From NCBI GenBank assembly GCA_043809745.1, contig JBDROU010000080.1:52628-116627 (forward strand): a stretch of 64,000 nucleotides of DNA, given 5' to 3'. Positions 47,618-56,017 of this stretch are shown in pieces. The position numbers and the translations under genes are program-made. The stretch comes from JBDROU01 sp043809745 [NCBI: bacterium] (lineage in GTDB: Bacteria; Elusimicrobiota; JBDRMW01). Positions within the stretch are counted from its first letter, which is position 1. Every line of letters begins with the position of its first letter. Under the pieces are notes generated by a model. It did not search any database. It was not told the origin of the DNA and saw only the letters and a list, made by a program, of their open reading frames with translations.

Positions 47618-48928
47618 TTACATTAGCCTCTTGAATCCTGAATAACACACATCCCCAATTAAACACTTTTCAGGTTCGCCGTTTCTTATTGCTTTTGAGA
47701 TAAAACTGAAGGAATCATCTACCGCATTTAAATATCCTTTCACATGATGCTTTTTATGAGCATATGAAGCATAGAAGGCTGTAGTTGCCAGGAATCCTTT
47801 TTCAAGCATCAATTGAGTAAATAGGGTTTTTAGAACTAAAGAATTTTCATACTTAAAAACGAAATGCCCTAGAGGATCTATTCCACTAACTTCAATATTT
47901 ATTCCATGTTTTAGAGCTAAGGATTTCCAACCGTTCATTATCTCTTTGCCAACTGATATAAGATGTTTTGAAACATTTAACTTTTTCATTTTTTTCATTG
48001 AAGCCAACGCAGCAACAGGCCCAATTCTCTCAGTCCAGTTTGTACTGCTGATAAATGTATCCCGCGCAATCTTCATTATTTTTCTCTTCCCAATGATTGC
48101 AGCCATCGGAAACCCATTGCTTATTCCTTTAGCAAATACCGCTATATCCGGCTTCAACCCAAAAAGCAAATGAGCCCCACCCAAGTTTAAACGGAAACCT
48201 GCCGATATTTCATCTACTATCAATACTATATTTTGTTCTTTCAGCACTTTATTCAAAGTCTGTATAAATTCTTTCTCCGGTAAGATGTTCCGTACAGACT
48301 CAACTATAACAGCCCCTATTTTGCCTTTGAATCTATTTAAAAGTTTTAAAAATCCTTTTGTATCGTTATACTTAAACGGAAAAGCGGTTCCTTTCAAGTG
48401 ATTTGAAACTCCTAATGGGCTCAAACCCGGCAACAGATGCCCGTCCAATGCTTTAGACGAAGTTAAATTCGCTGAAAGATACCAGTCATGCCAACCATGA
48501 TACCCACAAAACAAAATTAAATCCTTTTTAGAAAAAGCTCTGGCAATTCTAACTGCAATTGTCATCGCCTCCCCACCGCTTCTTGCAAATCTTGCCATAT
48601 GTGCCCATTTGTGAAGGTCTATTAAATACTCAGCAAGTTCGATATCCTCTTTAGTATTTAATGTCGATGCTGTTGCTTTATCAATACAAGCTTTAACAAC
48701 TTTATTTACATCTTTATCAGCATATCCAAGTATACATGTCCCAATCCCCATATAAGACATATCAATATATTTTTTCCCATCCAGATCCCATATCTCACAA
48801 CCTTTTGCTTTTTCATAAAAGGCCGGCCAAACACCTGGAAGGAATAACTCCGGTCTTTTTGAGAACAGTTGTGTTCCACCGGGAATCAATTTCTTAGCCC
48901 TTTTATAATATGCTTGTGTCTTATTCAT
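47618..48928 (-). CDS. Class III aminotransferase (glutamate-1-semialdehyde aminomutase-like)
   Basis: 436 residues, PLP enzyme. FARSGGEAMTIAVRIAR, the aspartate in LIVDEISAGFR and the Schiff-base lysine in VFAKGISNGFPM are all as expected. It would transfer an amino group to a keto-sugar or keto-acid aldehyde, or move it within one. Family members in nonulosonic and amino-sugar loci act on carbohydrate-derived substrates. It stands between NeuB-like and the GT-B protein and is unusual for a standard pseudaminate pathway, which needs only the PseC aminotransferase. Confidence 0.85.
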   Translation of the reverse strand: MNKTQAYYKRAKKLIPGGTQLFSKRPELFLPGVWPAFYEKAKGCEIWDLDGKKYIDMSYMGIGTCILGYADKDVNKVVKACIDKATASTLNTKEDIELAEYLIDLHKWAHMARFARSGGEAMTIAVRIARAFSKKDLILFCGYHGWHDWYLSANLTSSKALDGHLLPGLSPLGVSNHLKGTAFPFKYNDTKGFLKLLNRFKGKIGAVIVESVRNILPEKEFIQTLNKVLKEQNIVLIVDEISAGFRLNLGGAHLLFGLKPDIAVFAKGISNGFPMAAIIGKRKIMKIARDTFISSTNWTERIGPVAALASMKKMKKLNVSKHLISVGKEIMNGWKSLALKHGINIEVSGIDPLGHFVFKYENSLVLKTLFTQLMLEKGFLATTAFYASYAHKKHHVKGYLNAVDDSFSFISKAIRNGEPEKCLIGDVCYSGFKRLM

Positions 48929-48984
48929 TTTGCTAAAAATTGGTTAGAATTACTTTTTCTTGATTTTAATCCCGCTTCGTTTTA

Positions 48985-49034
48985 CCTGTAATGCCTCCTG
49001 AAGAACTTTACTCATATACTTATATCATTACAGG
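48985..49034. repeat. Inverted repeat between the NeuB-like and aminotransferase genes
   Basis: Perfect 9 bp arms CCTGTAATG (48985-48993) and CATTACAGG (49026-49034) are separated by 32 bp, just after the NeuB-like stop codon. The loop is long and no U-run follows, so it is not a typical terminator. It may be a weak attenuation or protein site, or coincidental. Confidence 0.3.
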
Positions 49035-49036
49035 CA

Positions 49037-50011
49037 TCATTTGAGATCATTTGTCTTTATAGAGCTATTTCTGCTTATATGTCTTAATGTTTTTTTTCCT
49101 ATTACATTTGATAGTGAAAATATCGCGTCTTTATCATTTGCTCTCTTTAATGTCACACTGTTTTGTGTAATAATATCACCTTTTTTAATATCTTTTATCG
49201 AACACACCGCTCTTTTAACTTTTGCTTTGTATTCATTTTCCCGCCTTGTGAGTTTCCATTCCTTTTTTCCAAGAGACTTGTATACCTCTTTTACAGCATA
49301 CACCCATTGTTGAAACTCCTCCGGTATTAAAGCAGACACATAATCCTCCACACGGGCTGCCCTGCTTAAAGTCAAATGCTTCTCAATACAGCAAGCACCA
49401 AGACCCATCGCAACAAAGGAAGGGTATGCTTGTAAAATTGAATCACCGGCAGTATGATCTTGAAAACCTACCGGCTTTTTAAATAGATTCTTTAATATAT
49501 TGATTCTATTTAAATTATTTTCCGAAATTTCAGTAGGCTCTGCTTGAAAACCAACCATAAGTGTAACATCACACTTATCAAATATTGATAATGCAGTCTC
49601 AATTTCCTTTAAATCGCTCCCGCCCGTAGAAAGAAAAACCTTCTTTCTCGTCTTAGCAACGTATTTAAGCAGATAAATATTATTGATATCTGTTGAATGT
49701 ATCTTGTATCCGTCCAATCCGCAGAGTTCTAATTTTTTCAGAGAATCAATACCATAAATATCAGAATAAAACTCCCTTCCTTTTTTGTGAACCTCTTTGA
49801 CAGCATTTTTCCAAATATCAAAAGACAATTCCAGACTTTTAAAAAGCGAATAATAAGCGTAATCAGGCAGAGCAAGCTCATCTGCATAGAAAATCTGAAA
49901 CTTAATTGCGTCAGCTCCTGAATAAACGAATGCTTTCAAATATAATTCGACCAGCTTTTTACTGCCTTCAAAGCCCTGGGCAATTTCAGCAATTATAAAA
50001 GGATTTTTCAT
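49037..50011 (-). CDS. NeuB-family nonulosonic acid synthase (PseI-like) with SAF domain
   Basis: 324 residues. The TIM-barrel domain has AEIAQGFEG near residue 8-16, GADAIKFQ (32-39), and the two metal histidines in FQDHT and IEKHLT. The C-terminal antifreeze-like SAF domain begins near RRENEYKAKVKR. It would condense PEP with a 6-deoxy-diamino- or N-acetyl-hexose to give a nonulosonic acid. The EIGxNHxG-type motif is changed: the conserved His position is F14, so it is a diverged member. Next genes are PseC and PseB. Confidence 0.86.
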   Translation of the reverse strand: MKNPFIIAEIAQGFEGSKKLVELYLKAFVYSGADAIKFQIFYADELALPDYAYYSLFKSLELSFDIWKNAVKEVHKKGREFYSDIYGIDSLKKLELCGLDGYKIHSTDINNIYLLKYVAKTRKKVFLSTGGSDLKEIETALSIFDKCDVTLMVGFQAEPTEISENNLNRINILKNLFKKPVGFQDHTAGDSILQAYPSFVAMGLGACCIEKHLTLSRAARVEDYVSALIPEEFQQWVYAVKEVYKSLGKKEWKLTRRENEYKAKVKRAVCSIKDIKKGDIITQNSVTLKRANDKDAIFSLSNVIGKKTLRHISRNSSIKTNDLK

Positions 50012-50027
50012 ATTGTCTCCTGTATCT

Positions 50028-51215
50028 CTAACTGCCTAAAGATTCAAATACCTTATATGTAATCTTTACTATTCTTTGAACATCTTTTTTTGACATGCCT
50101 GGAAAAACTGGCAAAGATATTACACGCTTATATATATTCTCAGCTATAGGATAATTTCCAGCTTTATACCCAAATTTATTTTGATAGAATGGCTGCAGAT
50201 GAATTGGGATGTAATGAATCTGAACACCCAATCCATTAGATCTCATATTATTAAATATTAATTTTCTTTTATTTATATATTTTTCCTTTAATTTTATCGG
50301 GTATAAGTGGTACGACGATTTTACATTTTCTCTTTCTACAGGGATATCAAAAAAATGATTGCCTATAAAAGCATCTTGGTATGATTTTGCTATTTTTCGC
50401 CTAAGATCTAAAAATCTGCTGCACTTCTTTAATTGGGATATGCCCAGAGCAGATTGAAAATCCGTTATTCTATAATTAAATCCAATACTTTGCATCTCAT
50501 AATACCACCCGCAGTCCTTCATGTCCTTATTAATTAATGAATTACTTTCTTTTGTGATTCCATGATTTCTGACAAGTAATAGTTTTTTATAATGCTCCTT
50601 ATTATTTGTAAGTATCGCGCCGCCTTCCCCTGTGGTTATATGTTTTACAGGATGAAAACTAAAAATGGTCATGTCCGAATATGCGCATGAACCTATCTTT
50701 GTGCCTTTAAAAGTCGCTCCTAAGGCATGAGCAGCATCTTCAATAACAAAGCAATCATGAGCGTCGGCAATCTTTTTTATTATATCTAATTCACATGGAT
50801 GGCCCGCGTAATGTACGGGTATTATTGCCTTTATTTTTGTTTTGTTGCTTGATCTGTGTTTAAACAGTAATTCTCTTATTTTATCTGGATCGATATTAAA
50901 AGTGTCCGGCTGAATGTCAGAGAATAGAGGATTCCCTCCACAATACAATACGCAGTTCGCGGAAGCTGCAAAAGAAAATGGAGAGGTAATCGCATAATCA
51001 TCTTTTTCTATTTCTGCAGCAATACATGCACAATGCAAGGCAGCCGTTCCATTTGCAACCACCACAGCGTACTTAGCACCGGTAAACTTACATAAGTCCG
51101 CCTCAAACTCATTTATCTTAGGCCCTTGTGTAATCCAATTAGATGAAAGAACCTTCAACATCTCTTTGATATCTTTTTTGTCTATGCTTTGGCGGCTGTA
51201 TGGTATGTTTTTCAT
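50028..51215 (-). CDS. pseC: UDP-4-amino-4,6-dideoxy-sugar aminotransferase (PseC-like)
   Basis: 395 residues, DegT/DnrJ/EryC1 family. The N terminus IPYSRQSIDKKDI and SNWITQGPKINEFE are near-diagnostic for PseC. The PLP lysine is K191 in FSFHPVKHITTGEGG, and VHYAGHP and EDAAHALGA complete the fold. It aminates the 4-keto sugar made by PseB. It follows pseB by 39 bp. Confidence 0.92.
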   Translation of the reverse strand: MKNIPYSRQSIDKKDIKEMLKVLSSNWITQGPKINEFEADLCKFTGAKYAVVVANGTAALHCACIAAEIEKDDYAITSPFSFAASANCVLYCGGNPLFSDIQPDTFNIDPDKIRELLFKHRSSNKTKIKAIIPVHYAGHPCELDIIKKIADAHDCFVIEDAAHALGATFKGTKIGSCAYSDMTIFSFHPVKHITTGEGGAILTNNKEHYKKLLLVRNHGITKESNSLINKDMKDCGWYYEMQSIGFNYRITDFQSALGISQLKKCSRFLDLRRKIAKSYQDAFIGNHFFDIPVERENVKSSYHLYPIKLKEKYINKRKLIFNNMRSNGLGVQIHYIPIHLQPFYQNKFGYKAGNYPIAENIYKRVISLPVFPGMSKKDVQRIVKITYKVFESLGS

Positions 51216-51254
51216 AGAATATATTTGCGATATATGTTTTAGAAAAATAAATTT

Positions 51255-52250
51255 CTAAGCAAAATTTTTAATTATACTCTTCAAATTTTCAAAAGTTAAC
51301 CATTTATCATTTGTATCACTTTTATAAACAAAATGCTCTTGAACATCTTCGAAATCTTTATACTTCTCGTGAAGTATATGTGTGCCCAGAAACTGCGGCA
51401 TTATGACAAATAGATTATTAAATATCTTCGTTTTTCTTGATTCATCTTCAGAAATCAAACTTTCATGCAGCTTTTCTCCTGGACGTATCCCTATATTTTT
51501 AATAATACACTGTGGTTCAATTGCCTTTGCCAAATCTAGAATCTTCATAGATGGTATTTTTGGCACAAACACCTCTCCTCCAACTGATTCATTCAGCGCA
51601 TTTAACACAAGATCCACACCTTCCTCTAATGTAATCCAGAAACGAGTCATCCTTTCATCAGTTATAGGAAATTCCTTAATACCGCGTTTCTTAAAACTAA
51701 TAAAAAGAGGAATTACACTTCCGCGTGATCCGACAACATTCCCATACCTGACAATGGAAAATTTAACCTTTCCGCCACCGTAAGCATTGCCTGCAACAAA
51801 CAATTTTTCAGCAACTAATTTTGTTGCCCCGTATAGATTCACCGGATTCACAGCCTTATCAGTAGACAGAGCAATTACTTTTTTTACTTTAGAATTTATG
51901 GCTGCGTCAATTATGCAATCTGCACCATTAACATTTGTTTTCACAGCCTCCGAAGGATTGTATTCCAAAGCAGGAACTTGTTTTAGTGCTGCAGCATGAA
52001 TTACATAATCAACCCCGTCAAAAGCCCTGTACAGCCTATTCTTATCCCTTACATCCCCAAGAAAAAATCTGATTGGAAATTTATTTTCCGGAAACAGCTT
52101 TGACATCTCATACTGTTTAAACTCATCACGACTGAAAATAATAAGTTTCTCAGGTTTAAACTTTTTTAAAACAATCTCAGTAAACTTCTTGCCAAATGAT
52201 CCTGTCCCGCCTGTTATTAGTATTACCTTTCCATCCAGTAACAATCCCAT
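51255..52250 (-). CDS. pseB: UDP-N-acetylglucosamine 4,6-dehydratase (inverting), PseB/FlaA1 type
   Basis: 331 residues. NAD loop GGTGSFGKKF (14-23), SRDEFKQYEM as in PseB, the catalytic triad region TDKA (T130-D131-K132) and YGATK (Y140, K144). It removes water from UDP-GlcNAc with inversion at C5, the first step of pseudaminic-acid-type sugars. It directly follows wzz, with 57 bp between. Confidence 0.92.
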   Translation of the reverse strand: MGLLLDGKVILITGGTGSFGKKFTEIVLKKFKPEKLIIFSRDEFKQYEMSKLFPENKFPIRFFLGDVRDKNRLYRAFDGVDYVIHAAALKQVPALEYNPSEAVKTNVNGADCIIDAAINSKVKKVIALSTDKAVNPVNLYGATKLVAEKLFVAGNAYGGGKVKFSIVRYGNVVGSRGSVIPLFISFKKRGIKEFPITDERMTRFWITLEEGVDLVLNALNESVGGEVFVPKIPSMKILDLAKAIEPQCIIKNIGIRPGEKLHESLISEDESRKTKIFNNLFVIMPQFLGTHILHEKYKDFEDVQEHFVYKSDTNDKWLTFENLKSIIKNFA

Positions 52251-52307
52251 AATAATTCTCCAATATTAATGATTTATAAATCTTAAATGTTAGGTTTTTA
52301 GATTCCT

Positions 52308-53135
52308 CTATATTGACCTAGATCTATTGTATATATTCTGAAAATAATCAACTACAAAGGCTAACACGATTCCTATAAATACTGCTAACCAAAAATGTTT
52401 AAATATTATTTTTTTCTTATTTTCATAATAAGGTCTTTTTGGCACTTCTGGCGGTTCCAGAACCCTAAAATTTACTATACTCAGCAGCTGTGACTTCAAA
52501 TTTATTTTCTTTTCCTGAAGATCGTAATATTCCTTCATATGCTGAGCATAAACATTGTTAAGCAAAATAGATTTATAAATCGGTTCAGGTGTAAACTTCT
52601 TTTCCTTTGCAAAAGCAATTACTTCCTTTTTTAACTCCTTTATGCTGCTATTTGAATTCTTAAGCGCCTCCTCATTAATAGAGATTCTCTCATTAAGTAT
52701 ACTTGTTGCAATAGCAAAACGGCCTTCTGAGTATTCACTATATTGTTCTATTAACATCTTGGCAATATCTGTGATTCGGACTGGATCCGTACCCCTAACT
52801 TGAATTCTAAAATAAAAATCACTAATTATTTCAATTGTTACAAAATCCTTAAACTCCTGTAATGTATATTCTGCCTTATATTTCTCATTAAATCTATCCT
52901 TAACCGCTCCCATAATATCAACACTGTTAATAATTATTGGAATTTGATTAGGCATAAATAAAGTTCCCCCTACTATACCAGTTTGCACTACCGCCGTTGT
53001 TGCATAGACGTCTGCTAAATTTATTACTTTATTGATCCCTATTCCAAGTGCAATAGCAACCGAAATGATAATCAGGTAAAACTTTCTTTTGATTACATTA
53101 AGATAATTCATTAAATCAATCTCATTTTCTTCCAT
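52308..53135 (-). CDS. wzz: Chain-length determinant protein (Wzz)
   Basis: 275 residues, polysaccharide co-polymerase of the inner membrane. One membrane helix near 17-32 (FYLIIISVAIALGIGI) and one near 246-263 flank a periplasmic, partly coiled-coil domain; the stretch PPEVPKRPYY before the second helix is the usual proline-rich motif. There is no cytoplasmic kinase domain, so it is of the Wzz, not Wzc, type. It starts one base after the regulator stop, so the two are co-transcribed. Confidence 0.92.
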   Translation of the reverse strand: MEENEIDLMNYLNVIKRKFYLIIISVAIALGIGINKVINLADVYATTAVVQTGIVGGTLFMPNQIPIIINSVDIMGAVKDRFNEKYKAEYTLQEFKDFVTIEIISDFYFRIQVRGTDPVRITDIAKMLIEQYSEYSEGRFAIATSILNERISINEEALKNSNSSIKELKKEVIAFAKEKKFTPEPIYKSILLNNVYAQHMKEYYDLQEKKINLKSQLLSIVNFRVLEPPEVPKRPYYENKKKIIFKHFWLAVFIGIVLAFVVDYFQNIYNRSRSI

Positions 53136-53711
53136 TTAACCCCCATAATAAAATATTTGATTCATATAATTTGGTAGAATTTCCAGCATATTAACAGTTT
53201 TTCTGAAATTTACCGAATTAGAACGGTTTTTATGCGTTATTAATGCTACAGATTTGAAATATTTTGACGAATCAGACTTGTTCTCATGAGTATAGGTAAT
53301 ATCGCTTTTGTATAGATCACGCAATACAAGCTCCGTAATTTCTGCTAACTCATTCTTCCCTATAATGATAAAACTTTTTTCCCCATTTGAATACTCATTT
53401 TCTATTATCTTTTTTACAGCGGTTTTAATCGACCGGATTGAATCAATTGTTCTTAAAAAGTAGTTGTAAGACTTCCTTGTTTTTTCCAGGAACCCTTTTG
53501 GTGTAAGCATATATTTAACTTTTTTTTTATCCAGCTGCTTTGTTTTAACATATCCCATCTTTACAAGACGTTTGATTATTATATTAGTTAAACCCAAAGA
53601 ATATCCAAGTTTTACCGACATATCTCTCTGACTATGCTTAGTGTTCTGCGCTATATAATTTACAAATTCCAGCTCTTTATCTGTAAGTCCGTTTTCTGTA
53701 TACCTAGCCAT
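53136..53711 (-). CDS. MarR-like winged-helix regulator of EPS type with extra C-terminal domain
   Basis: 191 residues. Residues ~8-80 form a winged helix-turn-helix: KELEFVNYIAQN, the recognition helix around SQRDMSVKLGYSLGLTNIIIKRL and the wing VKYMLTPKG, matching the EPS-associated MarR-like family. Residues ~110-180 start SFIIIGKNELAEITELVL and look like a small Rossmann-type domain, perhaps for sensing a nucleotide sugar; this is inference. It is the first gene after a strong promoter with a palindromic operator and would be autoregulated. Wzz is next. Confidence 0.82.
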   Translation of the reverse strand: MARYTENGLTDKELEFVNYIAQNTKHSQRDMSVKLGYSLGLTNIIIKRLVKMGYVKTKQLDKKKVKYMLTPKGFLEKTRKSYNYFLRTIDSIRSIKTAVKKIIENEYSNGEKSFIIIGKNELAEITELVLRDLYKSDITYTHENKSDSSKYFKSVALITHKNRSNSVNFRKTVNMLEILPNYMNQIFYYGG

Positions 53712-53737
53712 TAAAAATCCTAAGGAAAAGATTAAAT

Positions 53738-53756
53738 CTGTTCATTCTTTGAACAG
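53738..53756. promoter_or_regulatory. Perfect palindromic operator, overlapping the -10 box
   Basis: CTGTTCA (53738-53744), 5 bp and TGAACAG (53750-53756) form perfect 7 bp arms. It ends 27 bp before the regulator ATG and overlaps the last two bases of the -10 hexamer. This is the usual place for a repressor operator and the best candidate binding site for the adjacent winged-helix protein. Confidence 0.65.
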
Positions 53757-53783
53757 TGTATTAAATACCCGCCTGTAAGTCAA
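53755..53783 (-). promoter_or_regulatory. Candidate promoter of the regulator-wzz-pseB operon
   Basis: On the minus strand TTGACT (53778-53783), a 17 bp spacer and TACACT (53755-53760) lie 43 bp before the regulator ATG. Transcription from here could cover the regulator, wzz and the nonulosonic-acid genes, and perhaps the whole downstream run. Confidence 0.6.
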
Positions 53784-53838
53784 TATTAATATGTGTGTTT
53801 TTGACGCAAATATTACTATGCATAAGCTAGGTTCTGCT

Positions 53839-54921
53839 TTACTCTTCTATTTGATTATATACTTCGCATATTTCTTTAGCGGTAGACTGCCAATTGAAAT
53901 CCTTTATCCGTTCGAATCCCTTTTTGCGCAGCTCATGACGTTTTTGCGGATTTTCCAACAAGTCTTCTATAGCTTCTGCAATTCCGTTAATGTTTTTTTC
54001 ATCAATATAAATAGCAGCTCCTCCGGTTATCTCTTTTAAAGAGCCTTTTTCTGAACATATTACCGGCACACCGCACGCCATCGCTTCTAATACAGGCAGC
54101 CCGAATCCTTCATACAATGAAGGGAACAAAAACAAAGTTGCAAAGTTATAAATCGCTGGAAGGTCCTCTTTAGCAACTTTACCAATAAAATGTATTTTTT
54201 CTGAAGTATTTGCTTTTATGTACCATTCAGGCAGAAAATTATTGCCTGCAAGCACTATATGATATTCGCTTCCTGTTTTTTTTTGAAATTTCTGAAAGCT
54301 CTTTATTAATCTGGGAATATTTTTTATTAATCTAATATTCCCCACATACAAACAATATTTTTTGGGCAGGTTATACTTTTCAAGTATATAGATTTTCTCA
54401 TTTCTAACAGTATCTGTATATTGCTGAAACTCGCTTGATACGGCATAATAGATTACTTTAATTTTGGAAGGATTTGCATTGAGAACACGGATAATATCCT
54501 CCCTTGTCTGAGTTGAATTAGTTATTATGAAATCAGCTTTTTTCACCACTCTGTTAAAAAAATATTTTGCGTAGTAATACGCTAATTTGTTTGGCAAATA
54601 TTCTGGGAACAAAAGATGGATAATATCATGTATATGCACAATCATTTTTTTTCCGCTAAAGATTGGTATGTTATAATGCGGTAAGTGCAGCAGCTGTATC
54701 CCTCCACGCTTTGAAACAACCGGCCAATATATTTGCTCGGAAACCGTGTAAATTCTTTTATTAAACGGAATTACTTTGTAAGGATAATGACACAGAAGAG
54801 CCGGATCGCCGAAAAGGACAAACTCATGATTTGAAGTTCGTGGAAGCAGCTCCAAGAAATTATTTATAAAAGTTCCTATGCCTGAATGGTTTATCATTCG
54901 CGCATCAAATCCAATTCGCAT
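53839..54921 (-). CDS. Glycosyltransferase family 4 (mannosyltransferase-like)
   Basis: 360 residues, GT-B. MRIGFDARMINHSGIGTF, YVGNIRLIKNIPRLIK and the donor motif YEGFGLPVLEAMACGVPVI are close to the mannosyltransferase GT4 at 9866-10969. It is the last gene before the regulator promoter, separated from it by 128 bp. Confidence 0.89.
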   Translation of the reverse strand: MRIGFDARMINHSGIGTFINNFLELLPRTSNHEFVLFGDPALLCHYPYKVIPFNKRIYTVSEQIYWPVVSKRGGIQLLHLPHYNIPIFSGKKMIVHIHDIIHLLFPEYLPNKLAYYYAKYFFNRVVKKADFIITNSTQTREDIIRVLNANPSKIKVIYYAVSSEFQQYTDTVRNEKIYILEKYNLPKKYCLYVGNIRLIKNIPRLIKSFQKFQKKTGSEYHIVLAGNNFLPEWYIKANTSEKIHFIGKVAKEDLPAIYNFATLFLFPSLYEGFGLPVLEAMACGVPVICSEKGSLKEITGGAAIYIDEKNINGIAEAIEDLLENPQKRHELRKKGFERIKDFNWQSTAKEICEVYNQIEE

Positions 54922-55007
54922 AAAAAATCAGTTAACCTTTCATTTGGAATACAAAAAAGATATGTTATCTTGGAGATTTTCTGCCAGTCTGCTAAAATGC
55001 CGAACCT

Positions 55008-55175
55008 TTACTGCTCAGTATATTCCTCAGCTTCTTCTATCAGCATCACAGGAATATCGTTTTTTACTGGGTAAAAAATCTTGCATTTACGGCAAATTAT
55101 CTTGTCTTGTTTGTAATTCACATCACCTTTGCATTTTGGACAGCACAAAACATCCAATAACTCTTTTTTTAACAT
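55008..55175 (-). CDS. Trm112/UPF0434-like zinc-ribbon mini-protein
   Basis: 55 residues, [18 protein letters not shown] at the start, with two CxxC knuckles (C12/C15 and C28/C31) and the conserved [10 protein letters not shown] end of the YcaR/Trm112 family. A GGGAG ribosome site precedes the ATG, and the gene starts 2 bp after the stop of the GT2 gene. In this family Trm112 supports methyltransferases; short homologues also often accompany glycosyltransferases, so its role here is unclear. Confidence 0.85.
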   Translation of the reverse strand: MLKKELLDVLCCPKCKGDVNYKQDKIICRKCKIFYPVKNDIPVMLIEEAEEYTEQ

Positions 55176-55177
55176 TT

Positions 55178-56017
55178 TTACTCCCTCTCAAAAGACAAGA
55201 AACCGCTCGTTGCTATTATCTCAAAATTATCCTTTATCGCAGCGGCGTTGGTTAAAGAACTTTCTTTATCATTTGCTTTTTTGAATATATTCGGCTTAAC
55301 TATTTGGAACTTTGCCAATCTATATAAACATGCTGTTATTATACAATTAATACCGTAAGTTATTGAACGTAAAAAATTTATTGATGATGCTTCTGGAAAG
55401 TATTTTGTTGGACAGCTGACCTCGCCGATCTTATAATTGTAAAATAATACCTGAGCCAGCATCTCATTATCGAATACAAAATCGTTGGAATTTTGAATTA
55501 TTGGGAGCTCTGCTAATACTTTAGAGTCGAATGCCCTGTAACCAGTATGATACTCGCTTAATTTGGCATTTAACAAAATATTCTCAAGAAATGTCAGGAA
55601 TCTGTTGCTTATATACTTATATAACGGCATTCCTCCGCTTAGAGCCATATTCCCTAAAATTCTGGAACCTATCATAGCGTCATATATCCCGTAAGCTATC
55701 GGAGCAACCATGCTCAGTACTAATTTCGGTTCATACTGATAATCCGGATGGATCATAACAACCACATCAGCTCCGCTTTTTAGTGCGGCCCAATAGCAAG
55801 TTTTTTGATTCGCACCGTAACCCATATTTCGTTTATGACGTATTATCTCGTTTATGCCAAGTTTTTTAGCAACAGCGATCGAATTGTCATTGCTTCTGTC
55901 ATCCACATAAATGAAAACATCTATTAACTCTTTAGGAATATTAGAATATGTCGCTTCCAGCGTATTCCCGCAATTATATCCGGGAAGAACCACAGCTATT
56001 TTTTTACCGTTAAGCAT
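55178..56017 (-). CDS. Glycosyltransferase family 2, DPM1-like
   Basis: 279 residues from the ATG at 56017; a TTG six codons upstream is rejected. [23 protein letters not shown], and the HPDYQYEP metal region mark a polyprenyl-phosphate glucosyl/mannosyltransferase-like GT2. The later [15 protein letters not shown] stretch ([10 protein letters not shown]) is usual for DPM1-like bacterial enzymes. It overlaps the upstream decarboxylase gene by 8 bp. It probably transfers a sugar to a polyprenyl phosphate or to the growing chain. Confidence 0.86.
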   Translation of the reverse strand: MLNGKKIAVVLPGYNCGNTLEATYSNIPKELIDVFIYVDDRSNDNSIAVAKKLGINEIIRHKRNMGYGANQKTCYWAALKSGADVVVMIHPDYQYEPKLVLSMVAPIAYGIYDAMIGSRILGNMALSGGMPLYKYISNRFLTFLENILLNAKLSEYHTGYRAFDSKVLAELPIIQNSNDFVFDNEMLAQVLFYNYKIGEVSCPTKYFPEASSINFLRSITYGINCIITACLYRLAKFQIVKPNIFKKANDKESSLTNAAAIKDNFEIIATSGFLSFERE

